Below are positions 27,430 to 35,831 of a stretch of 64,000 nt of DNA, one piece after another (within the stretch, counting starts at the first letter, position 1; each line of letters starts with the position of its first letter). Position numbers and translations under genes: made by a program. The stretch covers positions 1,674,001 to 1,738,000 of the forward strand of contig CP048685.1 of NCBI GenBank assembly GCA_015698285.1, read 5' to 3'. Origin of the DNA: Candidatus Nitronauta litoralis (GTDB lineage Bacteria; Nitrospinota; Nitrospinia; Nitrospinales; Nitrospinaceae). The notes beneath the pieces were generated by a model. The model was not told where the DNA came from. It worked only from the letters and a program-made list of their open reading frames with translations, and searched no databases.

Positions 27430-28034
27430 TCCTCTCCATCCTTGTTGTGGTTGGAATTTGTTTCGGCATCTTCCGGAGGTCTGCCGTTGCCAATAAAGTA
27501 GTGTTGGCGGTAAAAAACCAGCTCCTCAATTGATTCACGAATATCAATCAGTGCCATGTGTGCATCGCTTTTCTTCGGCACCTTTGGCCCGTTGGGGTAC
27601 CATCGTTTGACGATTTCCTTAACAGACGTGACATCAATGGTTCGGTAGTGAAGGTGGTCGGCCAGTTCTTTCATGTACTTGTCGAGAAACTTACGATCCT
27701 GATGAACCGAGTTGCCGCATAGGGGTGACGTATTATAAGGAATATAGGTTTTGATGAAATCGAGTGTGGCGCGTTCGGCTTCTGCCAGTCCAATCTTTGA
27801 ATTGCGTACTTTTTCAACAAGACCAGAGGATGTGTGATGCTGGGTGTTCCATTCATCCATCCGGTTGAGCAATTCATCGGGCTGATGAATAACCAGATTG
27901 GGGCCTTCCGCGATTATGTTGAGATGTTTGTCTGTGATAATGGTGGCAATTTCAATGATAGATTCGATCTCGTGATCGAGACCTGTCATTTCAAGATCTA
28001 TCCAGACTAGATTGTTGGGGTCTACCTTGGTCAT
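27426..28034 (-). CDS. orn: oligoribonuclease (3'-5' DEDDh exonuclease)
   Basis: 202 residues. Exo motifs: DLEMTGLD with the DE pair, the Asp of the GNSVHQDRKFLDKYM segment, and a C-terminal HMALIDIRESIEEL with the H-x4-D pair. It cleaves di- to pentaribonucleotides, the last step of RNA decay, and pGpG in bacteria that use c-di-GMP. It shares four-base overlaps with both neighbours, so three genes form one tightly coupled operon. Confidence 0.96.
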   Translation of the reverse strand: MTKVDPNNLVWIDLEMTGLDHEIESIIEIATIITDKHLNIIAEGPNLVIHQPDELLNRMDEWNTQHHTSSGLVEKVRNSKIGLAEAERATLDFIKTYIPYNTSPLCGNSVHQDRKFLDKYMKELADHLHYRTIDVTSVKEIVKRWYPNGPKVPKKSDAHMALIDIRESIEELVFYRQHYFIGNGRPPEDAETNSNHNKDGEE

Positions 28035-28423
28035 TGATTTTGTTTCAACAATTCCTGGAGACCTTGGTTACTCTCCAATGCTTTTATTTTCGGGTCACTG
28101 GCAATTCGGGATAAATCTTTATTTCGAATCGCTTCCATAAGCTCAGGATCCTGCAATATTTTCTGCATGGTGGGATCGTTTTGCAGTTTCCCGATTTTGC
28201 TCATCGATTCCGGATTGTCCATCATTTTTTCGGTTAATTCATCTACGTTTTCAGATTCTGGAACAACTTTCTTTTTTATTGATGGCGGCGAAGGAATTTT
28301 GGATTTCGATTGTATGGTCTTTTTAGTTGGAGGTGGCCCCCAGGCATCTGCCATTGCGGAGTGTGCTAATAAAATACTCGCTGAAATAAACAGACTCAAT
28401 AGAATAATAACTTTTGGTTTCAT
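28031..28423 (-). CDS. secreted protein with STI1-like DPxxM motifs
   Basis: 130 residues with a signal peptide (about 1-26, ending ADAWG). After a Lys/Pro/Ser linker comes a helical region with repeated NDPTMQKILQDPELMEAI and SDPKIKALESNQGLQELL, which resembles the STI1/heat-shock-chaperonin-binding repeat of co-chaperones. In this setting it is exported, so it cannot work with the cytoplasmic Hsp70/90 of eukaryotic relatives. It ends with a four-base overlap with orn. Function unknown. Confidence 0.7.
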   Translation of the reverse strand: MKPKVIILLSLFISASILLAHSAMADAWGPPPTKKTIQSKSKIPSPPSIKKKVVPESENVDELTEKMMDNPESMSKIGKLQNDPTMQKILQDPELMEAIRNKDLSRIASDPKIKALESNQGLQELLKQNQ

Positions 28424-28592
28424 GGAGAATTTATTTCGTTTGATTTTTGTTAAGAAAACTTCAAATATTTTTGAAACAACCGGAAATTTAAAGCGTTCAA
28501 AAAGTATTTTGAAAAGTCCTCATAAAAAATCACATGACTATTCAGGATACATTGAAATTGTAACCCATTGCGGCGGGGTTTCCAAGGAATCC

Positions 28593-28611
28593 GACAGGAC
28601 TTTTCCCTGTC
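28593..28611 (-). other. hairpin downstream of argF
   Basis: GACAGG and CCTGTC form a six-base stem with a 7-base loop. It lies 30 bases after the argF stop. On the minus strand it lacks a T run, so it may be a weak or Rho-aided terminator. Confidence 0.35.
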
Positions 28612-28640
28612 TTTAATAAAAGAACAGGATCCAAAGCCTG

Positions 28641-29555
28641 CTATTTCATCAGGTGGTACAAAATTGATTTCTGGATATGAAGGCGATTTTCAGCCTGTTC
28701 CCAGACAAGGGATTGGCCTCCATCCATAACATCTGCAGAAACCTCTTCTCCTCTGTGCGCAGGCAGGCAGTGCATGAAAAAAGCACCTGGTTTGGCTAGT
28801 GACATTACACGGGCATCGACTCGATAGGCATCAAGATCTTTCAGCCGTTTTTCAGCTTCGTCCTCCTGTCCCATGCTTGTCCATGTATCGGTGTAAACGG
28901 CGTCAGCACCGGCAACTCCTTCTTCAACATCGGAGGTGAGTGTGATGGATAAACCTTTTTGCTCCGCCTGTTCCCGAACTGATTCCATCACAGACGGGTC
29001 CAGAGTGTACCCCTCGGGACTGATGATGGCCATATGCATTCCAAAATGGACACAAGCAAAGAGCAAGGAGACGGTGACGTTATTGGAATCGCCCAGATAT
29101 GCCAGTTTTAATCCTTCGAGTGTTGAATTGTATTTGAGCAGGGTCAGCATATCTGCCATTGCCTGGCAGGGATGGTTGTAGTCGGTCAGCCCATTGATAA
29201 CCGGAATGGTTGCGTGCCGGGCAAATTCGACAATTTCTTCATGCGCAAAGGTCCGGATCATGACTCCATCCAGGTAACCTGACAGAATCCTTGCGGTGTC
29301 TTCGATAGACTCTCCCCTGGACAGCTGAAGATCGTTTGGACTGAGTACCAGCCCATAACCGCCTAGTTGGAGTATCCCCACCTGGAAGGAAATACGGGTC
29401 CGGGTCGATCGTTTATTAAATATCATCCCCAGGGTTTTTCCCTTAAGGGCATCATGGAATTCCGCTGGCCGGTCCTTCATGACAAGGCCCGTGACCAGCA
29501 TGTCTTGTAATTCCTGGGAGGAAAAATCTCCCAGTGAAAGAAAATCTTTTTTCAT
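28641..29555 (-). CDS. argF: ornithine carbamoyltransferase
   Basis: 304 residues from ATG 29555, the point where family members begin (MKKDFLSLGDF). The carbamoyl phosphate motif STRTR, the HPCQAMADM motif and the ornithine-loop HCLPAHRGEEV are all present. It makes citrulline from ornithine. The frame could extend to 29585 but that part is not family-like. Beside an arginine-modifying enzyme 135 bases upstream on the same strand, it may act in arginine and ornithine turnover as well as synthesis. Confidence 0.95.
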   Translation of the reverse strand: MKKDFLSLGDFSSQELQDMLVTGLVMKDRPAEFHDALKGKTLGMIFNKRSTRTRISFQVGILQLGGYGLVLSPNDLQLSRGESIEDTARILSGYLDGVMIRTFAHEEIVEFARHATIPVINGLTDYNHPCQAMADMLTLLKYNSTLEGLKLAYLGDSNNVTVSLLFACVHFGMHMAIISPEGYTLDPSVMESVREQAEQKGLSITLTSDVEEGVAGADAVYTDTWTSMGQEDEAEKRLKDLDAYRVDARVMSLAKPGAFFMHCLPAHRGEEVSADVMDGGQSLVWEQAENRLHIQKSILYHLMK

Positions 29556-29690
29556 ATCGTTGAAAACCGAGCCATTGGAAAACATCCATTGTACACGATC
29601 TTTCCCTGAAGGCGGGAGAGTCTGGAGGAAAATTGATTTGAGATGTTATAAGTTTACCAAGTACTTATTCCTGAACCACGTTGAAGGTTT

Positions 29691-30488
29691 TTACCAGCAG
29701 AAGGTGAGACATTTGCTGGAACCGCCAGCTTTTATGAATTCACTCACGGGAATAATGTGCAAGGTGTAGCCTTCCTCTTCCAGCTGCTGCCGAAGGGCTT
29801 GGCTGGCGTTATTTAAAAACAATTGGTCATCAATCAAAACTGCGTTGCAAACCATATTGTGTGCATCTTCATCGGAAACAGCAATGGTTTTTTCGGAACT
29901 GTGTCTGATCAGGTGGTTCGACATCGTATCAAAGGCCGGCGGGTAGTAAAGGACCACTCCGTCATTTAAAGGGCAGAAACAGGTGTCCAGATGGTAAAAG
30001 CGAGGGTTTACCAGATTGAGGGAAATGATGCGGCAATTAAGCTCGCGACCCAATACTACATGGGTCTCCGGGTTAGTACGAAAACCACCGCCTGCCCATA
30101 AATGATTCGAATCGTGAGAGGGGAGAATGTCGCCAGCACCTTCGAACGAAATATTTTCCGGTAGATCCAGAATATCGAAACCCTTGTCACTGAACCATTT
30201 CTTAAAATACGTTTCTTCCGGTTTTCGCTGTGGATGGAGAAACCTGCTCGGAATAAAGTTTGATCCCCAGACCATTCCACAGTTGGCAGTGAACACCATA
30301 TCAGGCGTTTCTTTAAACGGTGAAATTAGCTCCACGCTTGCGTGTTTGCTAAGTGAAAGGTGCAATTGGCGCCATTGCTGCTTTGCCAACTTCCTGTCCA
30401 CTTTTCCAATCTGGTTTTCCATCCATGGGTTGATTGTGTATTCCACTCCAAAGTAGTCCGGAGGGCACATCAAAATATGTCTCTTCAA
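29691..30488 (-). CDS. arginine-modifying hydrolase (amidinotransferase/DDAH superfamily, arginine-dihydrolase-like)
   Basis: 265 residues. Family features: MCPPDYFGVEYTINPWM (Asn20), DMVFTANCG (Asn69), the acidic FEGAGD, a His in YHLDTCFCPL, and a C-terminal Cys260 in GGSSKC. The pair of Asn and the final Cys match arginine dihydrolases (ArgZ/AgrE N-domain type), which turn arginine into ornithine, CO2 and two ammonia; dimethylarginine hydrolases share much of this. It has no attached C-terminal domain. The next gene is argF, so ornithine from this step could be carbamoylated. The precise reaction is not settled by sequence. Confidence 0.72.
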   Translation of the reverse strand: MKRHILMCPPDYFGVEYTINPWMENQIGKVDRKLAKQQWRQLHLSLSKHASVELISPFKETPDMVFTANCGMVWGSNFIPSRFLHPQRKPEETYFKKWFSDKGFDILDLPENISFEGAGDILPSHDSNHLWAGGGFRTNPETHVVLGRELNCRIISLNLVNPRFYHLDTCFCPLNDGVVLYYPPAFDTMSNHLIRHSSEKTIAVSDEDAHNMVCNAVLIDDQLFLNNASQALRQQLEEEGYTLHIIPVSEFIKAGGSSKCLTFCW

Positions 30489-30574
30489 AATATCACTCCG
30501 TTTATACGGTTTCTATACTATTAGATGAAAGGAGCTTGAGGCCGGTTTCAATAAAAAAATCTTTTAAGGAGGGC

Positions 30575-30614
30575 GGGAGCGGAAGAAAGAATCCCCATTT
30601 TTCCTTCCGCTCCC
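30575..30614. other. 11-base inverted repeat in a gene-free stretch (30489-30840)
   Basis: GGGAGCGGAAG at 30575-30585 and CTTCCGCTCCC at 30604-30614 are perfect complements with an 18-base spacer. It lies in the 352-base gap before the arginine hydrolase and after the TPR gene of the next unit. No run of T follows directly; seven T appear about 15 bases further on the minus strand, so it could be a terminator for the TPR gene. I see no gene in the gap. Confidence 0.45.
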
Positions 30615-30840
30615 TCGGGATGGAGGAGAACAGGCTGTACCCAGTATGGGCAGCGGAAATTAAATAAGGATGAATACTTGATTAAAGAAATTTAACCCCC
30701 GGATACTTTCCCGAAGGAAATACCTTTCCGAATAAAACTGTTTCAGGTATTTAAAGATGTGCTTCCCTGAATACAATCTTTAAAAAGCGGACCTACTTCA
30801 TTTTTGGTTTGTGATGCAGGATTCGGGGGGAAACGTAGGC

Positions 30841-31485
30841 CTAATGGTTGAGGTTTGTTTCGTAGTCAAGAAAAAGTGTTCGGTAATAAGTGTCCCGGAT
30901 GGTTTTCAGGTTGTTGTTTAACCAGAGGTCGGAAAAATCCGGAGGATAGGGAGCAAAGCTTTTTATTTGCCCAATCATGATGCGGGTGTTTTGATACCAG
31001 GAAATATTTTTTTGTTTTTTAAACAGACTGCGAACCTTGCGCAGGGTGTCCAGTGCCTGGTCCGTCTTCCGGTCTCCAAACAGGGACAATCCAAGTCCTA
31101 TATGGCCCAGCCCTTCTTCCGGGTGCATTTGTATGACTGTGCGATAAGCGGTGATTGCTTCGGGGTACATCTTCACGGCGCTGGTCATGTTGCCCAGATT
31201 GAATTGAGCGTGAAAATCGTCAGGATAGCGGTCGGCAAGGCGTTTGGCCACTTCATAAGCCTGGCCAAGGTTCCCCATTTTGTTCATGACAATACAAAGT
31301 TTGATATGCCCGTAAATATCGAGTTTCTTTTCAGGGTGAGATGCCAGAAACTCTTCCCAGTGCGGCAATGTTTCCTGATAAAAGCCCTGGCGGTCCAGGG
31401 TGAGCGCCTCTTTAAAAGGGTCGGCCAGAGCTGAGGTGCCAAGGAAACTACAAAGAAGCAGTGCGCTGCAAGCAATAGCTTTCAT
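30841..31485 (-). CDS. periplasmic TPR protein
   Basis: 214 residues, signal peptide about 1-21 (ending SALADP). Three to four TPR units follow: GFYQETLPHWEEFLASHP, GNLGQAYEVAKRLADRYP, KMYPEAITAYRTVIQMHP and a fourth weaker one; the C-terminal 40 residues are not repeat-like. It lies 19 bases after the stop of the GlnD-like gene, so the two are probably cotranscribed. That link between an exported TPR protein and a cytoplasmic signalling protein is unusual; the functional tie is unknown. Confidence 0.8.
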   Translation of the reverse strand: MKAIACSALLLCSFLGTSALADPFKEALTLDRQGFYQETLPHWEEFLASHPEKKLDIYGHIKLCIVMNKMGNLGQAYEVAKRLADRYPDDFHAQFNLGNMTSAVKMYPEAITAYRTVIQMHPEEGLGHIGLGLSLFGDRKTDQALDTLRKVRSLFKKQKNISWYQNTRIMIGQIKSFAPYPPDFSDLWLNNNLKTIRDTYYRTLFLDYETNLNH

Positions 31486-31504
31486 TGGTGGGTCCGATTG
31501 GTTT

Positions 31505-34228
31505 TCACGCGACTTCAGCGGGTGAGTCGGGAAAAATAGGTTGATTACGGGTCAGAGGTTCCAATGCATCCCTTAAGGTATTTTTAAAGCCCTCTTCGTC
31601 GTTCATGATCTCGCGAACGTCCTCAGGTCTCAAGTAATAAATATTGGAAGCGGTCCCATACTGGCTGTTGATGACGGCGCGCTGAATCTGCATATTCAAT
31701 TTGGAAAAGAATTTTGTTTGCAGCATAGTGATGCCCAGCATATCTGAGCATTCGAGTTTCACCGCCCGGCCAATGATCGACACCTTGGCTTTCAGGGGTC
31801 CGGCCCGTTCCTCCATATGGGTCGTGGAGAGGGGACGGCCCTTGTATAGTTCTGATACCTCGATATTGCCGACAAAGACTTTGCGTAATTCTTCCTTGAT
31901 TTTTTTCTGGACCAGGAAAAAATTGGAGAAGTCGATGGGTTTCTGCCCGATTTCTGCAACCTGAAAGACATCAAAGACGTTGTCTCCGAGAGTGTGTATC
32001 CGGGCATCGGTGATACTCAGGTGATTGAAGGCGAGAACGGTTGCCACCTTGAACAATAATCCACCCTGGTCACAGGTGCATAAGACCAGTTCGCTGGGAT
32101 GATCGGCCCTGAAGAACAATTCCACTGAAAATTTATCACGAGATTTTTTAAACTCGTTATAAATTTCAAGTTGCGATTGCATGTCACGCGGCAACCTGAT
32201 CATTCGGAGGAATTCGTTTTTAACTGGCCAGGACACACTTTCGCGTTTTTTATGGTGGAGGGTGTTCTGGTAAAAATATTTCAACTGGTCAATTTGTGAC
32301 TGTGACATATTCATCTTGGTTGCAGCCCGGTCAGCATAAGTCAACAGGATAAGCATTTTCAGTCGCTCTACATCTTTTTCAACCAGGTCCCAGATCATCT
32401 CATAGGTGTCGTCTTCGTCAGGGTCCAGCATCATCAGGTCACGCATCATCAGATGCTTTTCAACCAGGAAGGCCACATCCCGAATCAATTTAGGATTTCG
32501 ACCATAACCCAGCCTGCCGAGGATGCCGGGGATCGCCCGCCCGCCAACGAGTTCTTCATTTTCCCCTTCGCGTTTTAATCCCTTGCCAATGTCGTGCAGC
32601 ATGACTGCGAGGCGAATGGTGCTTTTGTCCCGGAGCGACTGGTAAAGGTCAAACAGGAACGGTTGCTTCTCAGGATCGATTTCCAGTCCGTTCAACGCAT
32701 CCATTGCGTGCATCAGATGGGTATCGGTTGGGAACAGGTGTACATAGATATCCTGAAGCATGCCGCTCAGGTTTTTGTATTCGGGTATAAACAATTGATC
32801 CAATAACCCGAATTCATGGAGGTAACGGATGGCCTGAGCAAAATGTTTTCCACGAAGAATGCTGTGGAAATAAGGCTGCAGTTCAGTTCCATGATTTGCC
32901 ATCTGGAACAGGGGGGCCATGCGGTCTACATTTTCCTCTATGGCGCGAGCTACGGGATAGGAAAAGTAAAGATTGCGACGAGATACCCATGTAAATAATT
33001 CGAGCATTTCACCGAGGGTGTTCCAGGTAAAATCGTTTCGACCCTGGGTGAAAATAATCTGTCTTTCTGCATTGACGGCAAAATCAGCCGAAAGTGTCTG
33101 CACTTTTTTGGAATCAGAACTCAGGCTTTCCCAGAAAATTCCACGCGAAAATCGTTTCAGCGGCAACACGGAGGTGTAAAAGTATTTGTTGAAAAATTCT
33201 TTTACTGAATATCCCATTGCTTTGGCAACGTGCTCACGCACTTCGTAGCTTAAGAGATCGCGTTGTGCTCCTTTCTGGTGGCAATGCAGGGCCATTCGGG
33301 TGCGTGCCAGAAAATTCAAGGCGACTTGCGACTTTTTAAATGCAGGTGTGCTGATGAGTTTCCGGTTGTGCATCTCTTCCAGAATTTCAAAAAGATTGTT
33401 TTTCGGGATCGAATGCCGCAAACGTGCCAGCGAAAGAGCCCAGTAAACCCGATTCAGTTCTTCTCTGAGATGGGGCTCCTGTTTGAATACCGTGTTGTGG
33501 ATTCCGTAAAGATTTTTGTAGCGGTCGCAATAACTGATCAGTTTGTCTTTATGAAAAATGCATGTTGTTTTGATGGAGCTTGCAAACTCCCGATACACCG
33601 TTTTATTGCCAGTGACAAATCGATGCTCCAAAAGTGAAAACAGGGATGACATGTTGTTGTCATCCAGTTCCTGATCGTCTGTGTCCAGGATCGAATTGCC
33701 GCTTCTTGCTACTGTCCTGAAAATATCCTGATACACAAACAGATATTCGAAATCCTTGATTACCTGAATTGCTGCATCTAGGTTCTCGACGCCATCACTT
33801 TCCCTGAATACAAATTTGATCGACACGTCCGAACCAAAAGACAGCTCTTCTCGTCCATAGCCGGATCGTGCCACAATTGCAACAGGCAGGTCGTTTGATT
33901 TCAGGTTGGTGTTTTGAATTTTATTGTAAAAATCAAGTGCGAGGTGGAAGGCACGTTTCACCACTACGTCGACCAACGCTGTTCTTTTTAACAACAACAG
34001 GTGGCTGTTATCCGACGCCAGCATTTCTTCCTGGCCCGCGGCGGATTCTTTTTCGACAAACTCCTGAATGTGATTTTTAAACTGGAGATAAAACGACTGG
34101 GTGTCGTTCGGATCAGAACCAATGAGATCATTTAGCGTGAAAAGATCGCTTAACCGGGCTATCAATTCATCGTGGTAGACACTCGCCTGGCTTCGATTGG
34201 ATACGTAGAGGTCGCTCATCGGTCTCAT
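31505..34228 (-). CDS. GlnD-like (PII uridylyltransferase-family) protein with altered transferase motif
   Basis: 907 residues. The order is as in GlnD: N-terminal nucleotidyltransferase domain (about 100-250, SGYGREELSFGSDVSI), helical domain, HD phosphohydrolase domain (about 480-620; TDTHLMHAMDAL and MLHDIGKG) and two ACT domains at the end (CDQGGLLFKVATVLAF; SDMLGITMLQTKFFS). GlnD needs two Asp in the motif SDxD. Here Asp134 is present but the second is Ser136. The HD residues are intact. In GlnD the first domain adds and the HD domain removes UMP on PII. Here only removal, or another role, seems likely. Starts at 34228 or 34219; both have weak ribosome sites. Confidence 0.82.
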   Translation of the reverse strand: MRPMSDLYVSNRSQASVYHDELIARLSDLFTLNDLIGSDPNDTQSFYLQFKNHIQEFVEKESAAGQEEMLASDNSHLLLLKRTALVDVVVKRAFHLALDFYNKIQNTNLKSNDLPVAIVARSGYGREELSFGSDVSIKFVFRESDGVENLDAAIQVIKDFEYLFVYQDIFRTVARSGNSILDTDDQELDDNNMSSLFSLLEHRFVTGNKTVYREFASSIKTTCIFHKDKLISYCDRYKNLYGIHNTVFKQEPHLREELNRVYWALSLARLRHSIPKNNLFEILEEMHNRKLISTPAFKKSQVALNFLARTRMALHCHQKGAQRDLLSYEVREHVAKAMGYSVKEFFNKYFYTSVLPLKRFSRGIFWESLSSDSKKVQTLSADFAVNAERQIIFTQGRNDFTWNTLGEMLELFTWVSRRNLYFSYPVARAIEENVDRMAPLFQMANHGTELQPYFHSILRGKHFAQAIRYLHEFGLLDQLFIPEYKNLSGMLQDIYVHLFPTDTHLMHAMDALNGLEIDPEKQPFLFDLYQSLRDKSTIRLAVMLHDIGKGLKREGENEELVGGRAIPGILGRLGYGRNPKLIRDVAFLVEKHLMMRDLMMLDPDEDDTYEMIWDLVEKDVERLKMLILLTYADRAATKMNMSQSQIDQLKYFYQNTLHHKKRESVSWPVKNEFLRMIRLPRDMQSQLEIYNEFKKSRDKFSVELFFRADHPSELVLCTCDQGGLLFKVATVLAFNHLSITDARIHTLGDNVFDVFQVAEIGQKPIDFSNFFLVQKKIKEELRKVFVGNIEVSELYKGRPLSTTHMEERAGPLKAKVSIIGRAVKLECSDMLGITMLQTKFFSKLNMQIQRAVINSQYGTASNIYYLRPEDVREIMNDEEGFKNTLRDALEPLTRNQPIFPDSPAEVA

Positions 34229-34382
34229 CCCGGGTCCCGATATGGGAACCGTACCCCGTTTTTCAGGGAGGATTTTTTGTTATAGGAGCAGAATATCCTA
34301 AACGATGGTTTAATTCAAGGCGAGTTTTCTTTAAAACCTAAATGAAATCAATGAGTTGTGGGGTGTCAATGTGATGGGCGTT

Positions 34383-35405
34383 CTAGAGTGTTCGCCCCAT
34401 CACGGTCAGGAGTGGTTTCAATGCATCAACCAGATTCTCAAATTTGACAGGTTTCAATGATTGCGGTCCGTCGGAGAAGGCGTTGATTGGGTCTGGGTGG
34501 ACTTCAATCATCAGCCCGTCCGCCCCAGCCGCAATAGCTGCCATAGCCATTGGTTGAACCAGATCCCAATGTCCGGTTCCGTGGCTTGGGTCGATGATAA
34601 TCGGCAGATGGGTTTCTTTTTTGAGGACGGGCACGGCTGAGATGTCGAGCGTGTTGCGTGTGGCGGTCTCAAACGTGCGGATCCCTCGTTCGCACAGGAT
34701 CACGCTCTTGTTGCCCTCGGAAAGGATGTATTCTGCCGACATGAGAAACTCCTTAATGGTGGTCATCAGACCGCGTTTGAGCAGTATCGGTTTTTTTAAT
34801 GCACCCAATTCCTTGAGCAGGGAAAAATTCTGAACGTTGCGCGCCCCTACTTGCAGTATATCGGCGTAGCGGGCAACCAGATCAACTTCGCGCGGGTTCA
34901 TTACCTCAGTAACGATAGGCAGTCCTGTCATTTCCTTGGCTTCCTTGAGTAGCTTGAGGCCTTCTTCCTCCAGTCCCTGGAAACTGTAAGGTGAAGTACG
35001 GGGTTTGAAGGCGCCGCCACGCAGAAAATTTGCTCCAGCATTTTTCACTATTTTTGCTGTGGTCTGTAGCTGGTCGCGGCTCTCTACTGAGCAGGGACCC
35101 GCCATCAAGGCAATGCGCTTGCCACCGACCACCATGTTGTCGACTTTAATTTCACTGTTAGCGGTCTGGATTTCACGCCCGGCAAGTTTGTAGGGTTTCT
35201 GAATCGGGATAACGTTCTCGACACCGGGCATGGTTTCAAGAACCTCTTTTGCGTGTTCTTTATTTTGATCATCTTTGCCGACAGCACCGATAACACGTCG
35301 TTCCACCCCAATAATTTCATGGGTCTGGTACCCCAGGTTTTTTATTTTTTCCTGGACGGCTTGAATCTCGTTTTCTTTGGCATCGGGTTTGAGGACAACT
35401 ATCAT
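34383..35405 (-). CDS. aroF: 3-deoxy-7-phosphoheptulonate synthase, type with N-terminal regulatory domain
   Basis: 340 residues. The first 70 residues form a ferredoxin-like (ACT-like) domain; the rest is the KDO8P-like barrel: LMAGPCSVES, FLRGGAFKPRTSPYSFQG, LQVGARNVQNF, ILLKRGL, IDPSHGTGHW, MIEVHPDP. This beta-type DAHP synthase makes the first intermediate of aromatic amino acids. The N-terminal domain suggests tyrosine or phenylalanine feedback, as in the Thermotoga enzyme. It is separated from the GlnD-like gene by 154 bases. Confidence 0.95.
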   Translation of the reverse strand: MIVVLKPDAKENEIQAVQEKIKNLGYQTHEIIGVERRVIGAVGKDDQNKEHAKEVLETMPGVENVIPIQKPYKLAGREIQTANSEIKVDNMVVGGKRIALMAGPCSVESRDQLQTTAKIVKNAGANFLRGGAFKPRTSPYSFQGLEEEGLKLLKEAKEMTGLPIVTEVMNPREVDLVARYADILQVGARNVQNFSLLKELGALKKPILLKRGLMTTIKEFLMSAEYILSEGNKSVILCERGIRTFETATRNTLDISAVPVLKKETHLPIIIDPSHGTGHWDLVQPMAMAAIAAGADGLMIEVHPDPINAFSDGPQSLKPVKFENLVDALKPLLTVMGRTL

Positions 35406-35565
35406 GACGGGTAACCTTAAATTTTAGGAAGTTAATGTATCGAAATTAGCACGCGTTGACTGCAGGAGTCAAGGTGACCGGGATCCCCGGTTGGCGGCAA
35501 AAGCCCTGACCTGCCTATTGAATTTGAAGGGGTTTTGGGGCTGTTTTCCACAGGGTATTTGGTTT

Positions 35566-35594
35566 TTGACAGGTTGGGGTTATTGTGCTAATTA
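35566..35594 (+). promoter_or_regulatory. sigma-70 promoter upstream of the dnaN leader / RNA candidate
   Basis: TTGACA (35566-35571) is a perfect -35 box, 17 bases from TAATTA (35589-35594). Transcription would begin near 35601, about 231 bases before the dnaN ATG. It thus makes either a long dnaN leader or a separate small RNA. Confidence 0.65.
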
Positions 35595-35600
35595 TCATAA

Positions 35601-35781
35601 AAGGGAGTCAATACTCCTTAGACCACGAAGTGCTAGTGCAGGTATCAGAACCCCTCTAAAACTTGCCCAAAGCAGTATCCTGAAAATTAACCAGCTATTT
35701 TACGGGAACTTTTTAAAATACAGATTCCGCATTCAGGAAATTCCGCCCCTTATGTAGTTAGAGGCCCGTGGTCTTAGACAA
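35601..35781 (+). ncRNA. candidate structured RNA, 6S-like
   Basis: From the predicted start at 35601, about 180 bases fold as nested stems on a single axis. CTTAGACCACG (35617-35627) pairs with CGTGGTCTTAG (35767-35777) at 10 of 11 positions. TCCTGAA (35678-35684) pairs with TTCAGGA (35732-35738). TATTTTA (35696-35702) pairs with TAAAATA (35714-35720) across an 11-base loop. Unpaired bubbles separate them. A closing stem, central bubble and terminal hairpin, about 180 bases long, is the architecture of 6S RNA, which binds RNA polymerase. No such open frame is translated. There is no clear terminator, so it could also be a dnaN leader. Sequence conservation was not checked. Confidence 0.5.
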
Positions 35782-35831
35782 TTTGTTGAAAAATATTCTT
35801 GAAAGAAAAATCCTTCCGGAGATAAGGTTCC

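Noticed and set aside
28167-28616. 149-residue plus frame opposite the STI1-like gene
   Set aside because: The minus gene has signal peptide and coupled overlap with orn; the plus frame has neither.
35544-35552. DnaA-box-like TTTTCCACA upstream of dnaN
   Set aside because: Only one copy, no cluster and no dnaA nearby; not enough for an origin of replication.
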